This document shows positions 37,859 through 40,793 of a DNA stretch of 40,793 nt, one piece after another. Every line of letters starts with the position of its first letter. Position 1 is the first letter of the stretch. Source of the DNA: Planotetraspora thailandica (GTDB taxonomy: Bacteria > Actinomycetota > Actinomycetes > Streptosporangiales > Streptosporangiaceae); NCBI RefSeq assembly GCF_016863335.1, contig NZ_BOOR01000085.1:1-40793 (forward strand), read 5' to 3'. The position numbers and the translations under genes were made by a program. The notes under the pieces are model-generated. The model made no database searches. It worked only from the letters and a program-made list of their open reading frames with translations, and had not been told where the DNA came from.

Positions 37859-39367
37859 GTGCCGGCTACCGTACGACGCCACCGGGGAGGGAGAAAACCT
37901 GGATCGGCACGTTTCGCGACTATCGTGCTGGCCGTGACAGTCTCTGGATCAATGCCGATCCCCGTTCATGTGGCCCTCTCTAACCCCTCAATGTCGAAAC
38001 CAACGTGGGGGTCGCGCCGTCCCGAGACTTTTATCGATTCACGGATCGATTGGGCCAAACACGGTTTTGAGCCGCGCTGGCTGGGCGAGGAGAGCAGCGA
38101 CTGTGCCGCTGCCCTCGACCCGAGTCACCTCCACAACTCGGGAGCCGACGAATGGCGGCGGTTCCTCGAGGGCGCTCACAACCGCGGGGAGACCGCTCTG
38201 ATCATCCTCACGATGGGCCATAAGGACGACGACTCGACACGATCGAACCTGTTCGCGAATGACGCATCAGTCGACGTGACCCCGGCTGTTGGAACCCGCG
38301 TCACGGGTCGCCGATTGCCTATCGGAACCAAACCGGAACTGGCTGACGAGGTGCCCGTTCCAGAGCGGGATCTCGGTCTGCGGCTGTTGACGAGGTCGGC
38401 AGATGCTCCATGGTGGGCGATGGAGTTGGCTGGCACCACCCTGTATCCGGGTGGCGGTGGACCTCCGATTACCCATCAACCGACGGGGACGCTGACACCG
38501 ATCCTGGTCGACGGCCTCGGAATGCCCGTGGTCGCGGTATGGATCTCACCCAACGCCGACCAGCGTGCCTATCTCGTACCCAACGAAACCGACGGCAACA
38601 TCGTGCTGGACTGGCTCATCAACCAAGCCCTACCGGCATACGCCCCGGGCGCACTGCGGCGCGCGAGGTCGCCGCACTTCGTCGACCCGGCCCTGCAGAG
38701 TGCCGCCGAGACGGCCGCGCGCCAGGCTCTCGCGGATCTGGAAGCCACCTACGCGGTCGAGCATGCGCGGCTGGAAAGCGAACTGCGGACGGCGAAGGCC
38801 GCGGCCGAACCAATTCGGTATGGCCTGCTGTACGGCACCGGCGACGAGCTTGAAGACACCGTCGATGCGGTGCTGCAGGCGGCGGGCTTTGCCACAGTGA
38901 ACCTCGATGACGAGCTCGGCGACAGCAAGTCCGCTGATCTGCTGGTGACGTACGGATCCGAGCGACGGATGATCGAAGTTAAGTCGGCCGCTGGCAACGC
39001 GCCCGAGAAGCTTGTCGGAGCGCTGGAACGGCACCTGGCGACCTGGCCGAGCCTGCGTCCGAACGAACCCGTCGGCGCGGGCGTACTGGTGGTGAACCAT
39101 CAGCACCGAAAGGACCCGCACGATCGTTCCGTGCAGGTGTACGAACGACCCGAGTTCGTCAACTCACTCAAGGTCGTGGTGCTCAGCAGCCGGGATTTGT
39201 TCGGCTGGTGGGCTGCAGGCGATTGGGCGGCGATCCGGGATGCTGTGCTCGGCACGGTTACCGCGGTACCGCTACCAGCTGCGATCATGCCCGCAACACC
39301 GGACCCGGGGGACGGTACGGCGCCAAGGAAGCGGCGCTGGCCCTGGAAGCGCGGACGGCAGGAATGA
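37859..39367 (+). CDS. Protein with C-terminal PD-(D/E)XK nuclease-like domain
   Basis: Up to 502 aa from GTG 37859; later starts (for example ATG 37991, MSKPTWGS) are possible because no RBS stands out. The N-terminal 250 residues are unknown. A coiled segment at about 280-310 (AARQALADLEATYAVEHARL) leads to GTGDELEDTVDAVLQAAGFA, then D360 in SADLLVTYG and E373-V-K375 in RRMIEVKSA. That gives the E-x-n-D-x12-EVK arrangement of restriction-like nucleases. The C-terminus is basic. Similar domains occur in defence and DNA-repair proteins. Whether it is a nuclease is untested. Confidence 0.7.
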   Translation: MPATVRRHRGGRKPGSARFATIVLAVTVSGSMPIPVHVALSNPSMSKPTWGSRRPETFIDSRIDWAKHGFEPRWLGEESSDCAAALDPSHLHNSGADEWRRFLEGAHNRGETALIILTMGHKDDDSTRSNLFANDASVDVTPAVGTRVTGRRLPIGTKPELADEVPVPERDLGLRLLTRSADAPWWAMELAGTTLYPGGGGPPITHQPTGTLTPILVDGLGMPVVAVWISPNADQRAYLVPNETDGNIVLDWLINQALPAYAPGALRRARSPHFVDPALQSAAETAARQALADLEATYAVEHARLESELRTAKAAAEPIRYGLLYGTGDELEDTVDAVLQAAGFATVNLDDELGDSKSADLLVTYGSERRMIEVKSAAGNAPEKLVGALERHLATWPSLRPNEPVGAGVLVVNHQHRKDPHDRSVQVYERPEFVNSLKVVVLSSRDLFGWWAAGDWAAIRDAVLGTVTAVPLPAAIMPATPDPGDGTAPRKRRWPWKRGRQE

Positions 39368-39412
39368 GTACGCATGTGGCGGCAGGTCCTCGTCGGGCTG
39401 GGATTGCTCGTC

Positions 39413-39530
39413 TTCAACAAACGATCGTTTTCTGACAAGATCACCAGATCCCGGCTCGGGGCCGTAGAAGCCTTCAAAAACCCCTTCAACAACCCTCGGT
39501 GTTCAACAATCTTCAACGACCGTTTGTTGA
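39413..39530. repeat. Recombinase site candidate (TTCAACAA cluster)
   Basis: TTCAACAA or a one- to two-base variant occurs at 39413, 39473, 39485, 39502 and 39512, and inverted at 39524. The outer sequences 39414-39427 and 39517-39530 form a 13-of-14 inverted repeat. It lies directly before the serine recombinase gene, where res sites are usually found. Confidence 0.65.
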
Positions 39531-39543
39531 GAGGATGGCGGGC

Positions 39544-40236
39544 GTGACCGATGGCCTGTTGCTCCCGCCGGATCCGCTCGCCGCTTTCCCCGCCAACCGC
39601 ACCGAGATCCGCATCGGCTACGCCCGCGTCTCGACTGCGGGGCAGAAGCTCGAGCGCCAGATCGACGCGCTGAACGCCGCCGGATGCCGGCGCATCTTCG
39701 CCGACAAGAAGTCCGGCAAGAACGCCGACCGCCCCGAGTTGGCCGCCTGCCACGCCTTCCTGGCCGCCGGCGACACCCTCGTCGTCCCCGAACTGGCCCG
39801 TTATGGCCGCTCCCTCCATGACCTGATCACCATGGTGGGCGACCTACGTAAGCGCGAGATCGGCTTCACCAGCTTGCACGAGAGCCTCGACACCACCACC
39901 CCCGGCGGCCGGCTGGTCTTTCACGTCTTCGCCGCGCTGGCGGAGTTCATCCGGGAGCTCATCGTCGCCGGCACCCGCGAAGGCCTAGCCGCCGCCCGCG
40001 GGCGCGGCCGGGTCGGCGGCCGTCCCACCGTCATCAACGAAGACCTGCTGCGCGCGGCCCGGGATATGCTCCCCAACCCCGAGCACTCGATCACGTCCAT
40101 CGCCAAATTGCTCGGCGTCAGCCCGGGCACGCTGTACAACCACATCCCCAATCTGCGAGAACTGCGGGCCAGCCGTACCGGCCAACTACCGGGTAGCCAA
40201 GGGAAGTGGCCAGCCGTCCGCACGCCCTCGACCTAA
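39544..40236 (+). CDS. Serine resolvase/invertase
   Basis: 230 aa from GTG 39544 (GAGAGG 9 nt upstream; ATG 39535 and 39499 are in frame). The catalytic Ser lies in RIGYARVSTAGQKLERQIDA, followed by DKKSGKNADRPELA, DTLVVPELARYGRSLHDLI and the Arg-rich active site; the long helix E is VFAALAEFIRELIVAG. The C-terminal HTH is SITSIAKLLGVSPGTLYNHI. This is the Tn3-resolvase/invertase family, which cuts at paired sites to resolve co-integrates or invert DNA. It could resolve plasmid multimers here. No transposase accompanies it. Confidence 0.9.
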   Translation: MTDGLLLPPDPLAAFPANRTEIRIGYARVSTAGQKLERQIDALNAAGCRRIFADKKSGKNADRPELAACHAFLAAGDTLVVPELARYGRSLHDLITMVGDLRKREIGFTSLHESLDTTTPGGRLVFHVFAALAEFIRELIVAGTREGLAAARGRGRVGGRPTVINEDLLRAARDMLPNPEHSITSIAKLLGVSPGTLYNHIPNLRELRASRTGQLPGSQGKWPAVRTPST

Positions 40237-40288
40237 GATCAAGGAGGTTGCGGTCCGCTGTCTCGGCGCCCCCAAGAGGAGATGACGC

Positions 40289-40444
40289 ATGACCACCGCT
40301 ATGCACGGCCCGGGCACTCATGAGGACAGGGCCCTGGAGACCCTGCACGAAAACCCCGCGATGGCGCAGGTGCTCGCCATTCTTGCGCTCGCCTCTGCTG
40401 TCAACCGGCTGGCCGCTGCACAGGAGCAGCTCGCCGATCGGTGA
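40289..40444 (+). CDS. Small helical protein downstream of resolvase
   Basis: 51 aa from ATG 40289, with GAGGAG 6-7 nt upstream. MTTAMHGPGTHEDRALETLH is followed by an amphipathic to hydrophobic helix (AQVLAILALASAVNRLAAAQ) and EQLADR. It ends in a pattern like the small protein at 29201 (AQEQLAA). No family is recognised. The strong RBS supports translation. Confidence 0.55.
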   Translation: MTTAMHGPGTHEDRALETLHENPAMAQVLAILALASAVNRLAAAQEQLADR

Positions 40445-40474
40445 GCGCGCCCCCTGGCGGCGGCGTAGGGGCAG

Positions 40475-40793
40475 TCAGTCCACTCCAAGCATGGCGCGGC
40501 AGGTCGGCCGCTGGAACGGCTGGAAGTGCGCGCAGGGGTCGTCCGCGTAGAGCCACGCGGGCCCGGGACGGCCGGCGGGGGCCTTCGGCCTAGCCTTGGT
40601 GGTCTGGGCGGGGCGGGCTCGCTTCGGAGGCGCGGAGATCTGGCGCGGTTTCGTCGGTAGGGTGGCCACGCGTTCCTCGACGCGGACAACTCGCGTTCGT
40701 ACGGCGCGGGCGCGGGCTGGCCGCACCTGCTCGACCGGATCCGCGACTGTTCGCCGTGGTGTTGGCCGCCGGCTCCCGCCCGGCGACGCCTCA
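40475..40793 (-). CDS. Partial basic protein at window edge
   Basis: The minus-strand frame is open from the right edge to a stop at 40475 (105 codons visible; GTG 40726 is an internal possible start). The sequence is Arg/Pro/Ala-rich and probably disordered, ending in a compact motif GPAWLYADDPCAHFQPFQRP then TCRAMLGVD with two cysteines. The function is unknown. The conserved-looking C-terminus argues for a real gene. Confidence 0.45.
   Translation of the reverse strand, partial: EASPGGSRRPTPRRTVADPVEQVRPARARAVRTRVVRVEERVATLPTKPRQISAPPKRARPAQTTKARPKAPAGRPGPAWLYADDPCAHFQPFQRPTCRAMLGVD

Overview
The window is high-GC DNA with frequent GTG starts, strong purine-rich ribosome binding sites and long shadow reading frames, which points to an actinomycete. 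The gene content (mycelial-actinomycete style HTH regulators, DUF2637-, DUF4913- and DUF6247-like proteins, a MobF relaxase) fits a Streptomyces/Streptosporangiales-type host. It reads as accessory DNA: a conjugative plasmid or integrative conjugative element. No ribosomal, tRNA or core-metabolism gene was seen. The species is not identifiable from the sequence alone.

Layout. 1-3.3 kb: a truncated membrane protein, a small charged protein, a membrane protein with a 12-residue pentapeptide-like repeat, a tiny membrane protein and four iteron-like 44-bp repeats. 3.3-8.1 kb: an unknown protein, a winged-helix protein that could be a replication initiator, a two-gene module (tiny two-TM protein plus HTH protein) and a second HTH protein. 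8.4-10.2 kb: ParA-like and ParB-like partition genes with an 18-bp parS-like palindrome inside the second. 10.4-13.7 kb: a cassette of NmrA-like SDR, OsmC and TetR, bordered by an IS5-type transposase remnant that cuts off a DUF5131 gene, then three basic proteins of about 50 aa. 14.0-23.6 kb: the transfer block, with an RHH protein, a DUF2637-like membrane protein, a VirD4/TraG-type coupling ATPase and a DUF4913-like protein on the plus strand, facing a four-repeat protein and a 1,554-aa MobF relaxase-helicase (TraA) on the minus strand.

23.6-33.8 kb: the likely oriT side of traA, a secreted/anchored protein flanked by 28-bp direct repeats, a coupled sigma-like/TetR pair, several small proteins, a second copy of the tiny-TM/HTH module, a SMP-like small protein with a decayed second copy, a HEAT-repeat protein and a plasmid-type winged-helix protein. 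33.8-36.4 kb: duplicated and partly decayed toxin-antitoxin-like genes (DUF6247-RelE, RHH, paired small coiled proteins). 36.4-39.4 kb: a membrane protein, an unknown protein and a protein with a PD-(D/E)XK nuclease signature, a candidate defence operon. 39.4-40.8 kb: a serine resolvase with a cluster of TTCAACAA sites, a small helical protein and a truncated gene at the edge.

Together the genes describe an element that partitions itself (ParA/ParB-like), nicks and transfers single-stranded DNA (TraA plus coupling ATPase), keeps itself in the host (TA-like cluster) and carries cargo (stress/regulatory cassette, possible nuclease defence). No VirB4-like ATPase, integrase or TraB/FtsK-type translocase is visible in this window.
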